Position numbers and translations under genes: made by a program. Below the pieces are notes generated by a model, which saw only the letters and a list, made by a program, of their open reading frames with translations, was not told where the DNA came from and made no database searches. Source: Phallusia fumigata (Eukaryota > Chordata > Ascidiacea > Phlebobranchia > Ascidiidae). Taken from it: DNA of 64,000 nucleotides. The stretch covers positions 62,001 to 126,000 of the forward strand of contig QXVZ01029387.1 of assembly GCA_008931825.1 (NCBI GenBank), in the 5' to 3' direction. Numbering within the stretch: the first letter of the stretch is position 1; every line of letters begins with the position of its first letter. Of this stretch, positions 49,798-60,735 are shown piece by piece.

Positions 49798-50235
49798 GCT
49801 TTGTGTGGACTGCACACATTCCACATTGATTTATGAGCATACTGTACAGAGGAGTAGTTGATGTTCCAAAAAAGTTCGTGCTGCTCATTACTGAATTTTC
49901 GCACCATTTGTGATGATATATGTTGTGTTGACTGGAAATTTGTGATTCTAATGAAATGCTCACTGTTAAAGATGACAATAATATTGGTCTGACACATGTT
50001 TGACATTTCATTATATCTTGTTAAAACCATTTATGAGTGTGCCTTTATTGATGGCCAGCATGTTAACTTTTGGGCCTATTTCAGAATTAAACATTTACAT
50101 GCATATCTAAAATAATTCTACATGCATTGAAGAAAAAAGTAATGTTTAAACACAATAAACAACAATAACGTTGAATGTTTGTTGAACATGCTTAGGTCTT
50201 TTTTGACAGCTTTAAAACCTAGATCTTAAGATAAC

Positions 50236-51945
50236 ATGGAAACTACACAAGACACACTTCTGAAAAAAATATTAAAATGCCTAAATGATTTTGGAAAAGA
50301 GGTAGTTAAATTTTGCTCTTTAAATCTCTCATGTCATATTGTATTTCTTCATTTTTTTGTATTTTCAGCTTAAACTTCCACCGGATGCTTTTCATGTTTC
50401 TGTTGAATGTGAACTTGCAAACACAGATGTTTCATTTCTGACAACCAAAGTGGAAAATCTTGTTTCATGTGTGCAGGTTGTTAACAAAGCAAATTAATTT
50501 ATGTTTTCCTCTGTTGCATGGCCATCTATGCTGAAACACTAACAACCTACCCTCTAATGCATTATTGTATGACAGGATGTTTTGGATACCTGTAAAAAAG
50601 AAAGGGAGTACAAAGTAGACGAATCACTTGTTCAAATTACTGCATCAAAAGCCCAGGTTAGTGTTCTGCTGAAATTTGTTATTTTTGCTGTGAGAGGTTT
50701 TTAACTTTCTAAAAATTGGTGTAGTTGGACAAGCGAATTGCATCATTTATTGCCCATGCACAGCAGGCTGTCGATGAACAAAATGTGCGAGAGTTTTCTA
50801 TTAGCAAAGAACCAATACAGTATGTATGTTCTTTAGGTTTTAATGTTGGCAGTTATTGCAACTTTAAAAATTAACCCTTATTTATTTCTAGAGATGATTG
50901 TAGATGTGCCAGAACGCATGCATTGTATCAACCAAGGCCAACAAATAGAACACATCTGGAAGGTTTGTTTAAATTATGTTTAAGATTTGTATTTCAAGGG
51001 GACTGTAAACCTTGAATTTTGTTAAATCTCATTTTTTAAAATGTACACTGTCTAAAAAGCTTTCTGATGTGGGACAATTTATTCAGTGAAACGAATTGAA
51101 AATGCGGATGGTCCACAAATGCAAGTTAACTCGCAGGGGACTTGGTGTGCCCCAGTCACAAGAAATATCCCACCTACATCTTCATATTCTGGAATACAAG
51201 AGAGACTTCACAATTTGGAAAATCATGTCGGCCTTCAAGCAGGTATAAACAAAACATAATGTATCAAGTGTGAATTATATGCTTGCGCCTGTTTGGCGAT
51301 CCCATACCAGAAGCTGACATGTGCAGCAGGCAGCGGTGTCTGTGATTCGACTTTCGGCAGGCTCACCGCCGAGCCTGCGTAGATCAGTTGGTGGAATGCC
51401 AGCCCCGGATAGACTCCAGTGGTGGGTTCGATTTTTTTTCTAGCCACGCCTTGCTGACTGGAAATGCTTGGAAGCCGACTGTGATACGGTATAACGCCTC
51501 TTGCAGGCCTAGCGTACTATGATTTAGGGTGTCAATTTCAAAAACACTCGCCAGCTCAACGTTAGAGAAATGTTATTCAGTGAATGCATTGCATTGCCAG
51601 CGTTTGACAGTAATGAAATGTACTGATGATGACAACAGCTACTGCACGAGCCAATGTCTTGTGTCCAAACGTTTTTATTGGCAAAGCAAGGCTTAAAATC
51701 ATGGCGACTTTTGTTTTACAGAATCAATTCCCAAAAACGTTTACGAGCGTATAAAGATCCTGGAAAACAGAGTCCTCCAGCTTGAGTCAATTTCCCCGGA
51801 ATACTTCAGCAAACATGCAGAACTTGGCACGAAACGCCAACGATTAAGTCGTGATGATACCACGCAAATGTCCATTGACGAGATTGACGATCGAATACGC
51901 CTGCTAAAGCATAACCTATTGCGTGGATCGGGAAGACCGGTTTGA
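50236..51945 (+). CDS. MBIP: MAP3K12-binding inhibitory protein 1 (MBIP), 7 exons
   Basis: Exons: 50236-50301, 50369-50476, 50576-50656, 50725-50819, 50892-50962, 51087-51242 and 51722-51945. Phases are consistent and 801 nt give 266 residues (human 344). Matches to human MBIP are LDKRIASFIA...NVREF (human DRRISAFIE...NVREF), CARTHAL, the coiled-coil-like VYERIKILENRVLQLESISP (human IYQRIKKLEDKILELEGISP) and the C-terminal SIDEIDDRIRLLKHNLLR. Human MBIP inhibits DLK (MAP3K12) and is a subunit of the ATAC histone acetyltransferase complex. The first exon is the least certain. It is short, starts at the only good ATG, and the human N-terminus is longer, so an upstream exon may be missing. The last intron (479 bases) holds a tRNA-like SINE. 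Confidence 0.9.
51262..51560 (+). repeat. tRNA-derived SINE, second family
   Basis: In the last MBIP intron, a pol III A-box-like stretch (TAGATCAGTTGGTGG, about 51380-51394) is followed about 45 bases on by a B-box (GGGTTCGATT, about 51424). The cloverleaf is not intact: the acceptor and T arms do not pair properly, and a T run interrupts the 3' side. That speaks for a tRNA-derived SINE rather than a working tRNA gene. The ends are approximate. Confidence 0.5.
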
Positions 51946-52364
51946 TGCGAAAAATAAACACCAAATCTTGTTGAAATTACCTTAAGAGAATCGCAGTCGG
52001 TCTTTTTCTGACGTGTTCTGGGTGTATATGGCAAGAAAATGGTCGGAGGATAGAGGTTTGCGATAATTGGTATTTAAGCTCGGATTTTCAAAGATTTTTG
52101 TTCAAAAATAAAATAACAACCAACCACACTGAGTTGAGTGATTTTAAAGATTTGACCACACCAACTCAGCGCGTCGCATTGCCCGGAACATATGGAGGAA
52201 CAGTGTCATCGAATTGGCAGTCACTGTTCAACTGCTGTGTTTATTAGCAGCAGTCAAACTGAAAGCTGGACTTGCGCCAGTGAAAAACGGTCAGTAGTGT
52301 TGCCCAAGGGCCTAGATTTGGCCGAAATTTGGTGGAATTTGTGATATAACATGTTTTGATGCCA
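51946..52364. other. MBIP 3' flank
   Basis: AATAAA-type signals occur at about 51952 and 52107. No coding sequence or repeat is visible up to the CACTA element. Confidence 0.5.
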
Positions 52365-53736
52365 CACTAGAAACACTGGCGTTCTGTTTTAACACGCCGT
52401 ATACAACACACGACACACTAACCGTGTTGTCAAGTGGTGTGTAGTCCGCTGGCGCTCTATGACACACCCAGTGTGTTGCTACAGCACAGTACCTCATACA
52501 ACACGCTTGTTGCGTGTTGATGACGGCTACAAAGCACAACACGCCATTTGCTGTGTCGTTTTTATTGGAAAGGTGCAGAACAGAACTTTAAATTTTTCAA
52601 ATCAAACAGAAAGGAACGCTGAAGATGAAAAAAACACTGAATATAATTTGACCTCATTTGAGGAAACAGTTGTTGCATGAACACAGTGAAAACAAAAGGT
52701 AAAAAATAGATAAACATACAAAAAGAACATAAGCGAGGCAACATGGTGTAATAATCGGTAACAATCGGTAAAATACTAAAAATTAAAGCCAGCATCTTTA
52801 AGTCGCGCATAAAAGGTTTCAACCTTACTTGGCCTGAGTAGCATCCTTTTTTTGCTTTTTCGACTTGGGCCATTGCCTGCAAACTGTTTGCTCCATGTTG
52901 TTTTAATATAAGGTCCTCAACATAGAATGAAAAGTTTTTGGACTCTATAGCATACTCAATATTAAAACAATAATGACTTGCTAGCCACAAAGTAACACAA
53001 TAAAAAAATTGAGACCTCCTTCAATTCTGCAATGCACATAGAATCAACACACAAGTATGCCTGCAGAATCCGCCCACGGTCTGCATTAAGAAGGAAACCT
53101 TGTTTGCAGAGTAATGGAAGTTGAGTTTAATGGGATTGTTTGGGATACACGAGATGTGGTGTGCTTAAATGAAAGAGGAAAAGAAGAGTATCCGGATTTT
53201 GCACAAATAAAGTCAATATACTTGGTTAATCACAAAGTTGTGTTGCTGTTGCAAAAATTAACAATAGAAAGTTTTTCACCTGAGTATTTGGCATACTGTG
53301 TAAGCAGTTCAGATAATATTTTTGTCAAACTTTTAGAAGATATTCCGTTTTTGTTTCCATTGCATTCCAAGGCATGTGATAGAAATGTGTATGTAAAACT
53401 TCGTAATTCTACATACGTTGAATCTTTTTAGTTGGTTAATTTTGTTTGTACGTGTCTGTCATGCAACACCTGTCACATATTCAATGTGTTAGGATTACAC
53501 AGTATTTTCGTATGTGCTTATTCCTGTTTTGTATGCGCAGTAATATGTTGACATTTCGTGTGTTAGCTGTTCCATACAGGCGTGTTGTCTGTACCATGCA
53601 GGCGTGTCGTTAGCAATTTTGTGCTGTTTTAACACGGCTACCGCGGTGCCAACACACCACCAGTGTGGTTAGAGCACGCCGTTAGTGTGGTTAGAACACC
53701 TCGGCGTGTTTTAACAGCACGCTGGTGTTTTTAGTG
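52365..53736. mobile_element. CACTA (EnSpm/CMC-type) DNA transposon, 1.37 kb, non-autonomous
   Basis: The left end is CACTAGAAACACTGGCG and the reverse complement of the right end is CACTAAAAACACCAGCG. The inverted similarity continues (CTGTTTTAACACGCC against CTGTTAAAACACGCC). Both ends are filled with subterminal repeats of the CACAC...GTGTG and ACACGCC type (52370-52560 and 53560-53730). Ends starting CACTA plus dense subterminal repeats are the mark of this superfamily. The flanking triplets cca and ccg agree at 2 of 3 bases, in line with a 3-bp target duplication. The interior is far too small for a transposase but has one ORF at 53114-53431. Confidence 0.75.
53114..53431 (+). CDS. 105-residue ORF inside the CACTA element, possible transposase C-terminal remnant
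   Basis: An ATG-led frame preceded by a tttgcag acceptor-like sequence, so it may be a terminal exon. It has a compact alpha/beta look: a basic-acidic start (MEVEFNGIVWDTRDVV), then EYPDFAQIKSIYL, VVLLLQKL, YLAYCVSSSD, FLFPLHSKACDRNVYVKLR. I recall uncharacterised animal transposon proteins with a similar pattern (a pFG/I-x-x-I strand, then PLH and a final VxLR). The layout also recalls the C-terminal domain of plant CACTA transposases. The link is inference from memory. The catalytic domain is absent. Confidence 0.45.
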   Translation: MEVEFNGIVWDTRDVVCLNERGKEEYPDFAQIKSIYLVNHKVVLLLQKLTIESFSPEYLAYCVSSSDNIFVKLLEDIPFLFPLHSKACDRNVYVKLRNSTYVESF

Positions 53737-54459
53737 CCGCGTCAGTAGCCTAAGTTTTAGGGTTTTTAGCCAGTGAAAGCGTTTGTTTTAAATCGTATAT
53801 AGGTTACCGCAACAGATAAAAATATCTTCAAGGCATAAGTACGAGTTTTATATTAGTGCAGTAGCTCTTAACTAACTTTACTGTTCTGCTGTCCCCAAAT
53901 ATTACGGGCAACTTTGTTTAGGTTCCACCATGATGTTTCAACAAACAACCGCCACTGTGTAACTAATTTGGCATCAAGTGCCACTGAAAGTCTATCTTGA
54001 CGAATATAACGCAAGAAAAAATTATCGAGGCACTGTCTTGTAAAATATGACGTAACGAATGCAACGCAACATCTTACCAGTAGAGCGTAAATAATGATTT
54101 TCGGCACTACCAAAAAAATACAATATGATGTCAATTTGCGGACCTCCAGTTAACTTAACTTTACCATATTGGAGCAATTATTACAGAAACAAATATCCAG
54201 AACGTTTGTAGTCACCCAAACCACGATTGTAAAAGTTGCGGGGTAAAGTTCACCACACTGGGGTAACAGCAAACTGTCAATGACGAAAACTGGCTTTTGC
54301 AAAGATAAAGGATTAAAAGGAAATTAGTCATAACTTACCCGTGTTTTTGTGCAAGCACTCAAGTGATTTTTGGCCCGGAACGCGGTCATTGCTTTTAAAC
54401 TTACTTCTTTGGTTTAATTTTAGGCTGTGTCAATATTAACTCTAATTTCCAATTTCGTG
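53737..54459. other. region between the CACTA element and MFSD4B-like gene
   Basis: It should contain the promoter of the plus-strand transporter. A ttttag acceptor-like site lies at about 54423, just upstream of the first ATG, so a 5' UTR exon may exist farther left. No other feature is visible. Confidence 0.45.
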
Positions 54460-57400
54460 ATGAAAAAGGATCTAAAAGAAATTCAAAGTGCAGAAGAAGA
54501 TGTAAAAGGTTTGTTAGCATAACACTTACTAAACAGTGTTACCAATCCACAAATTCGCTCTGCTCTGGGCTTTCCACGGGTAGTACTGTATAGCATAGCA
54601 ATAGGCTAACTTCCATGAAAAGCCTAAATTTCCACTTAGGGAAGGAAATAGCACAAAAGTAAATTGTACCGTTTTAAACAAATGCAATTGTAACCATGTC
54701 GGGTTTGGTTGTCTATTACGCGATTTCGTGCAGCATAGGAGCACATCGGGCCTGTGACTAGTACTCCTCGCTATAAATATTAATAGGACAAAGCATAATT
54801 ACAATAATTTTGTTGAGTGACAGAAACGGCGAGACGAAGAATGTGTTCACCATCGTTTACAGCATACTCTTTCTTGTTCGTCATTTACCTCGCAAGAATA
54901 TGTCATGTAAGTAGAACTGAATGTGATGGTATAGCCGGTAAAGTTTTGGAAAACAGGCTATAACCCCCTTTTCTATGTTGTTTGTAGGGACTTTATATGT
55001 CGATGCCCTCACCCACACTGCTTTTCCTTGCCAAGAATGTAAACGGAACAGTTGCTGATTTAGCTCCAATATTTACCGGTCGTTCTATTGGTATGATGGT
55101 TGGTGCTATTGCTGCTGGCTATCTCCTAAAACTCGGAAGGCCTATGATTACTCTAGGTTAGCGCAGGTATTTTATGTCACTGTTATTTGGTTATTTTAAC
55201 CAAAAACCCTGTTTTATTCAGGCCTAGCGGTGATGTTTTCTGGCGTGTTCATGTTTTTTATTCCATTCGTCACTTCAACGGCAATGATTTTTGTTCTCAT
55301 AACACTTGCTGGGTTGATGGCAGGCTATCTAGATGCTGGTAAGTGAAAATAAACCGCACTTTCTTCCCTATAGGCTTGTTTTTTCACTTGTATTCTCGGT
55401 GGGCGGAACAACGCCTATACTCACAAACATCCACCATCAAGTTACTCTTACCTGCCTCATACTGCAGTTTATTTGTGTTAATTTTTATTTGAGTCTTAGT
55501 CGACCCAACAGGTTCCACTGGGTTAGGGCATTTTCCCTTGTATGTTCTTGCTCAGGAGAGACGTATAAGCGACCGAGACAGCCATGTAACCACTCGGCCA
55601 TCTTAGCGGCTTTGGACGATGGTGTCTTATACCTGATAGTTGAATACCTCAGAAAAGTAGTAATATTATTGGGCTATTTTCAACTTCAGGAATGCAAGCC
55701 ATGCTTCTTAAACTGTGGGGAGAGAAGGATTCGCGTCCCCACATTCAAGCTTTTCACTTCATGTTTACAATTGGTGCTTTCCTTGCACCACTATTAGGTT
55801 CGTTAGTATAATATTAATGTTAATGTCCTTCCTTAGTGTTGCCAACTTTGTTGAGCTCCAAACAAGGACTAAAAACTTGATTGATATTTTATCATGTCTT
55901 GAAAACACACTTCCAATTAGTATTTCGATTTGATAAAAACATGAAATGAAATATGGGCACTATTAAAAGTTTTCTTACATAGATTCCATTTACACCAAAT
56001 TTCGATTAGTGAAGGACTTCACCACCTACAATACGCCGTATTTGTTTTAGTTCTTTGTGAGTCTCAGTTCAGAAATTGAACTACCAATATAAACTTTCAA
56101 AATAAAGGACAAATAGTGTCATTTTAAACCTCAATAAAGGACAAGGACAAACAGAGCTCCATAAAGACTGTCTTTTGAAATAAAGGACGGTTGGCAACCC
56201 TATCCTTCTTACAACTGTAACTTGTTTCAATACACGTGCAACGTTACACACAACTATAGTCTTGACAACTAACTAAATATTTCAGCACGTCCATTTCTGG
56301 TGGCCGCTAGCGCAACTGGAGGTTCAGAAACAACGTGTCCAGGATTTGAATCAAACAACACTTCAACTTCCTACTACAACCAATCGAACGCGTAAGTCGC
56401 CTTGAACAGTGATCATGACAACAGGTCAAGGTAACAGTCGAAAAATTGTCAGTGACAGGGCATCATATCCGCGGCCAGTAGATTATAACTCTTCTCAGGC
56501 ACAACTTACCAGTCGAAAAACGTGGAGGTGGGGGATTAAACGCAGATTCTGTAATATCGGATTTTCCTTGTTGGGTATTTGCTACATGCTAAACATGCTA
56601 AAAATGCTAAAAACTCTTGTAAAAGACTCAAGTTTCGCAATCCACTCTTGGTTTCAGATCGGTTTTGGAAACACCTGAATCGGTTGATGGCGGAGTAAAT
56701 CCGGTATCGTACGCGTTCATAATTGCTGCCATGTTTATGGTATTTGTGTCTTTGTGCTTTTTCCTGATGGCAACTTTGAACATTGTCCCACGGATCAGGT
56801 CCATGAGACAAGGTATGAGTCGTTCAAAAAACATTATCTTTTTCCACTTGTGCTTTTATTTGACAGTTACACTCGCCAAAAAACGTCTACGGTATGTGGC
56901 CTCATAACAATAAGGTGATCAGAAATTAAAGCACAGAAGCTGAAAACGCTTAGTGTGTCTTACGCGTTTTAGATTCGATCTTACATCTCCATCTACACTC
57001 GAGAGATTCCAATCCGATGATAACACTCCTTTGCTCGCCGTTTTAAATTCCAAAGTCAAACTGTTACTTGCATTAGGTTTTGATGGAACTATTGCATCAG
57101 TTTAAGAAATCCCTTCACGTTTTGTCTTTAACTTGCATGCATGCACGCACATGTGCGTTACAGTTAGTCACCATGAAGTGGAGGAGAGACCCGAAGAGCC
57201 GATTAGAAAAGTTTGGGTTTTGCTTCTTCTGGTCATCTTGTTTTATTTCTTTTTGATCGGCGGAGAACATCCGTACGTTGCATACATTTTCGCCATCGTG
57301 GTTTGCACCGAACTTCAATATTCGGTAAACTCAATTTTCAATTAAGTTATATTACAGTGTGATTTGTTAAAATCCAAACCTCTGTGAAAACTTAAAATCG

Positions 57401-58935
57401 CACCTGTACATTAAAACCTAAATATTGGACATAATTTGTTTTTTGTAGCACCATTGGTTTTCAGGTGTTTCAAATTAAATTTTCTGCAACAAAGCGGTAA
57501 TTTTCCATTTTTGATTTGAACTTGGAGCCTTATTTGGGATGGTCAACTTTTTGGATGGGTGTTGCCTATTTATTTTCCTCTGTTTTAACAGGAAGCTGAC
57601 GCAAGCTTTCTCAATTCGCTTTTGTGGATTGGCTTTGGGGCTGGAAGACTGTCTGGAACGGCAGCGGCCAAATTTCTCAAACCGGGAACCATTATACTTG
57701 TTTGTCTGATTGGGACTCTTCTATCCTTGGTATGGTGTGTTGCTGATGTACATTTGCAACAACACGCTTTGTGTTTATGCCTATACCTTACAAATAGTAG
57801 ACTATAAATCTGCACAGCTTTTATCACTGGCATTAACATTGAACGTTGATAGTTGTACTGCCTTGTACTCGCAAGGTTATGGGTTCTAATCCTGTCCCGA
57901 TCGCTTCCGCTTCCTTGAGCAAAACTTAAGCGGCATTGCTTAAACTCAGGGGAGCTCGATGGGTTAACCCAAACTGAAGTCACCTGCTACTAAAAAATGT
58001 TCCTACGGGCTTAGCAAGCCTACGTCAACAAAAATGAGGCTATGTTTAATAATGAATCACGTCTGATGTGGGTATTGACTGAGATCGAATTTTAAGTCAA
58101 CAGCTAGATGTACGGAAATACTACGACTGGGATTACACCCTACACGTTAAAGTTTTGTATATGACCACCTTAGGTCTTATCTCGTAATAAATATCCGCCC
58201 GAAAATGGACATACAAATTACCAACGGTCAACACTCTGGAATCATAACTGAAACGATTTTACTTGCAGATAATATTGTGTGCTTGTGGTACAAACGTACC
58301 AGTGGTTCCCTGGATTGTAACATTCTTTTACGGTTATTTTCTTTCTCCTTTGTATCCAGCCTGTGTCTCATGGACTTCCATGCGAACCAATATATCTGGT
58401 ATGTCATTTTATTATTGCTGGTATTATGCCGAATTTTTCTAAATCCAGCAACAATCCTATAAACATCAATTTATTTAAGGCAAGTATATGTTCATCGTCA
58501 ACTTCGGCAACGCGATGGGTTCGATGAGCATGACACCTGTTGGAGGATTGATCTTTCAACAACGTCCAATTGCTGTTGTGTGGTTCAGCACAGGTACAGC
58601 CAATTTTAACCAAAACTAAAGAAATTTGTGCTGTGCAAGCTGTTAACAGTGGTGCACCGTAGTGTAGTTGCTGGATTTTTATTATTTTTTGGATTTTTTA
58701 AGATATTTTTCGTTACAGAGGGTAATATTGTTTGTTCGAAGTTTGTCTGAGTTGTTTCACTTCGGCTGTGCCTTTAGAACTTTTTTGCTTTCCAGCATTC
58801 GCTCTTGCTCATCTGCTCATTTTTTTGCTGATGATGTGGTACGGAAAGTATTTCTATATACCGCAGAAAGTCATTGACCCCGGCGAAAGTAAATCTTCAG
58901 CTGAACTTAAGATGCTTTCCGAATCCAACGAATAA
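54460..58935 (+). CDS. MFSD4B: MFSD4B/NaGLT1-like major facilitator sugar transporter, 12 exons
   Basis: Exons: 54460-54508, 54824-54906, 54988-55156, 55222-55338, 55690-55797, 56286-56391, 56658-56812, 57164-57324, 57592-57729, 58269-58398, 58480-58593 and 58796-58935. All phases agree and 1470 nt give 489 residues with about 12 hydrophobic helices. Matches to human MFSD4B are IFTGRSIGMMVG (human IFVGRALGYLSG), the loop GYLDAGMQAMLLKLWG (human GILDTGGNVLILAIWG) and HIQAFHFMFTIGAFLAPLL (human HMQALHFSFALGAFLAPLL). Human/rat NaGLT1 is a Na+-dependent glucose carrier at the plasma membrane. The extracellular loop has several Asn glycosylation sites (NNTS, NQSN). Introns 4 and 9 contain SINE copies and intron 5 a MITE. 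A tandem, disabled copy follows downstream. The first exon (cytoplasmic N-terminus) is phase-consistent but less certain. Confidence 0.9.
55501..55598 (-). repeat. tRNA-derived SINE, copy 2 of 3 (shortened)
   Basis: On the minus strand, AAGATGGCCGAGTGGTTACA gives the clearest A box of the family. It then jumps to CTGTCTCGGTCGCTT and the shared body (CCTGAGCAAGAACA, CCCAGTGGAACC). Compared with copy 1, the B-box segment is missing. It lies in intron 4 of the MFSD4B-like gene. Confidence 0.65.
55834..56202. mobile_element. MITE with 8-bp target duplication in MFSD4B intron 5
   Basis: The ends TAGTGTTGCCAAC and, reverse-complemented, TAGGGTTGCCAAC match, with further inverted similarity inside (gagctcc on both sides). 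The flanking octamers tccttcct and tccttctt agree at 7 of 8 positions, pointing to a hAT-like insertion. The matching intron of the pseudogene copy (61483-61591) is only 109 bases. It reads smoothly through the site (aatgccctctttcctacaat), so it looks like the empty site. Confidence 0.75.
57841..57990 (+). repeat. tRNA-derived SINE, copy 3 of 3
   Basis: Contains ccttgtactcgcaaggttat followed by gggttctaatcc (B box), then cccgatcgctt, ccttgagcaaaacttaa, gcggcattgc and ctcagggg, in the same order as copy 1. It lacks a clear A box. The body resembles the CCTTGAGCAAGACACTTAA-type block found in several animal SINE families. It lies in intron 9 of the MFSD4B-like gene. Confidence 0.65.
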
Positions 58936-60735
58936 ACAAAAATCGTTAGTTTATTGGTAGCTCGTCAATGTTCATGCGAATGTTTCAATGTAAATCGGTC
59001 ACTATCACGTGTAGAACTGGGGATAAAAATTTAATTCGAAATGCTCTCGTCGATATTGTCTAATTACAGATATCATTTTTAATTTTGGGAAATCCAGGTT
59101 TTAGATATAGTCGCTGTCGAAGCGTATAACTGTATTGTGCTGTTTATTTTGCTTGTATGTGTTATTATGTGTCTTCCATAAAGGGGACACATACTCTCAA
59201 CACACCTACCAATAAGCCTTATTTAGGGGATCGCATGTAAAATGCCATGGAGAACTTCACTCATTCAGTGTTTAATACTAAACTGACTAAACGAGATTGA
59301 TTTAAACAAAATGTGGGGATCGATCGCATGCGACTCTTTGTGTCCGTGATTATCGACGATATCGGGCTGTAAAATGTATTCAAATATGTGTTTTGTTAGA
59401 GTATTCCCAACGTCACCAAACGGAGTTGAGTTTTGTTAAATGTACGTAATTGAATTGAAATACGAATAAATTATCATTTTCTCGTACTGCGGCTCCTCGA
59501 AATGTTGATTGAGTACCGTATGCGGCTCTAGCGTGTATGCGCTAGTCGAGAAAGTAGCACCCCTTTTTGCGCATCAAAACGTTTGCAAATTTTGCTTAAT
59601 GCTATAAAGCCGACAATATTTTATTTTAGGGCGCTTACCATGCAAAAAAAAATTTCCTGAACGTTGTCGTCACCCAAAAGTCTATAAAGAGCACATATTA
59701 CTTGGTTTTGTAAAGACATATGTCGCGATTGTTGTAATGCAACTTCCTCTGCGGTCTAATCCGGAAAATATGACTCCGTTGGACTGTTTAGCTTAGGTAG
59801 AAGTTTAGGTGGAAACTTTTTGCACAGTGCGCTACTGAAAAGTTTGGTGTTAAAGTTACATTGTTTGCTGTACTGCGACGTGCTTGTAAAATCCACCACA
59901 AAGTAAACCAAGAGGGAGATGACAAACAACTTTTCCCGCACGGTGCAAAAAGAATTTACCTTGATGTAAAAAATTAACTTTCGGCAATGGGTTTAGTACA
60001 GTGTTCTTTACAAAGAGCTGTCTTTAAAAATGTCCTTAAATTTATGAAAGTTGTTATGCTCAGCAGCGACTGTGATTTTGCGCCAAAACACCCAGTACAC
60101 CCGTACCGTGTTTTGTCCTGTATAATCTTTTAACTTTGGGTTACACTCCGTTAGAATTATCTGTAATTTTTTAAAAGGTTTGTCAGTAAACTACGTCAAA
60201 CAGAAGTGACCACACTCTTAGTGGTAGATCACACAGAATAACAAGGACTACAAAACTACTACACCTGACCCTTGCTAAACATAAACTGCAGGGAGATGAA
60301 CAACTAATAATTAAAGGGTATGGTAGTTTGTAGGTTGACATTAGGGGCACACTGAATAGGCATTCAGTATCACCAATAAACGAAAAAAGAGAGAAATATT
60401 GGGGTCATATTTTTAACGTTAATGCAAACAAAACAAGAAAGTTGGTTACATGGACGTGAAAACTAAAACAAAAAGAGTTGACTGTATAATTATCCATGAT
60501 GTTATAAGGCTTCCTAATTAAGTACCAGCATCCTTTGGGCACAGTGATGCAGTTCCACATACGTAAATTGTGTGCTTCAAAAACTGATTTAAAAAAATTT
60601 TGTCCGGTATTTTTGCATCGGTTATTCAGCGAAATTTCCGTAGTTTCGGAACTGACCATGTTATAAGGGCTATAACTAAAGATCTTTGTTAAAACAAACC
60701 ATTTTCAAAGACCAAAATTCGTTGTTACTTTACAG
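58936..60735. other. region between the two MFSD4B-like copies
   Basis: Includes the 3' UTR of the first copy (AATAAA near 59465). A short palindrome-type repeat at 59163-59193 is shared with 32777-32809. The counterpart of the first coding exon (a lysine-rich cytoplasmic start) was not found in front of the second copy. Nothing else is recognisable. Confidence 0.45.

Noticed and set aside
49180-51945. PSMB3 and MBIP as an operon
   Set aside because: The spacing is 438 bases and PSMB3 has its own poly(A) signal; ascidian operons usually have almost no gap.
52562-52990. 142-codon minus-strand open frame inside the CACTA element
   Set aside because: Hydrophobic and without motifs, and antisense to the element ORF; looks like a shadow frame.
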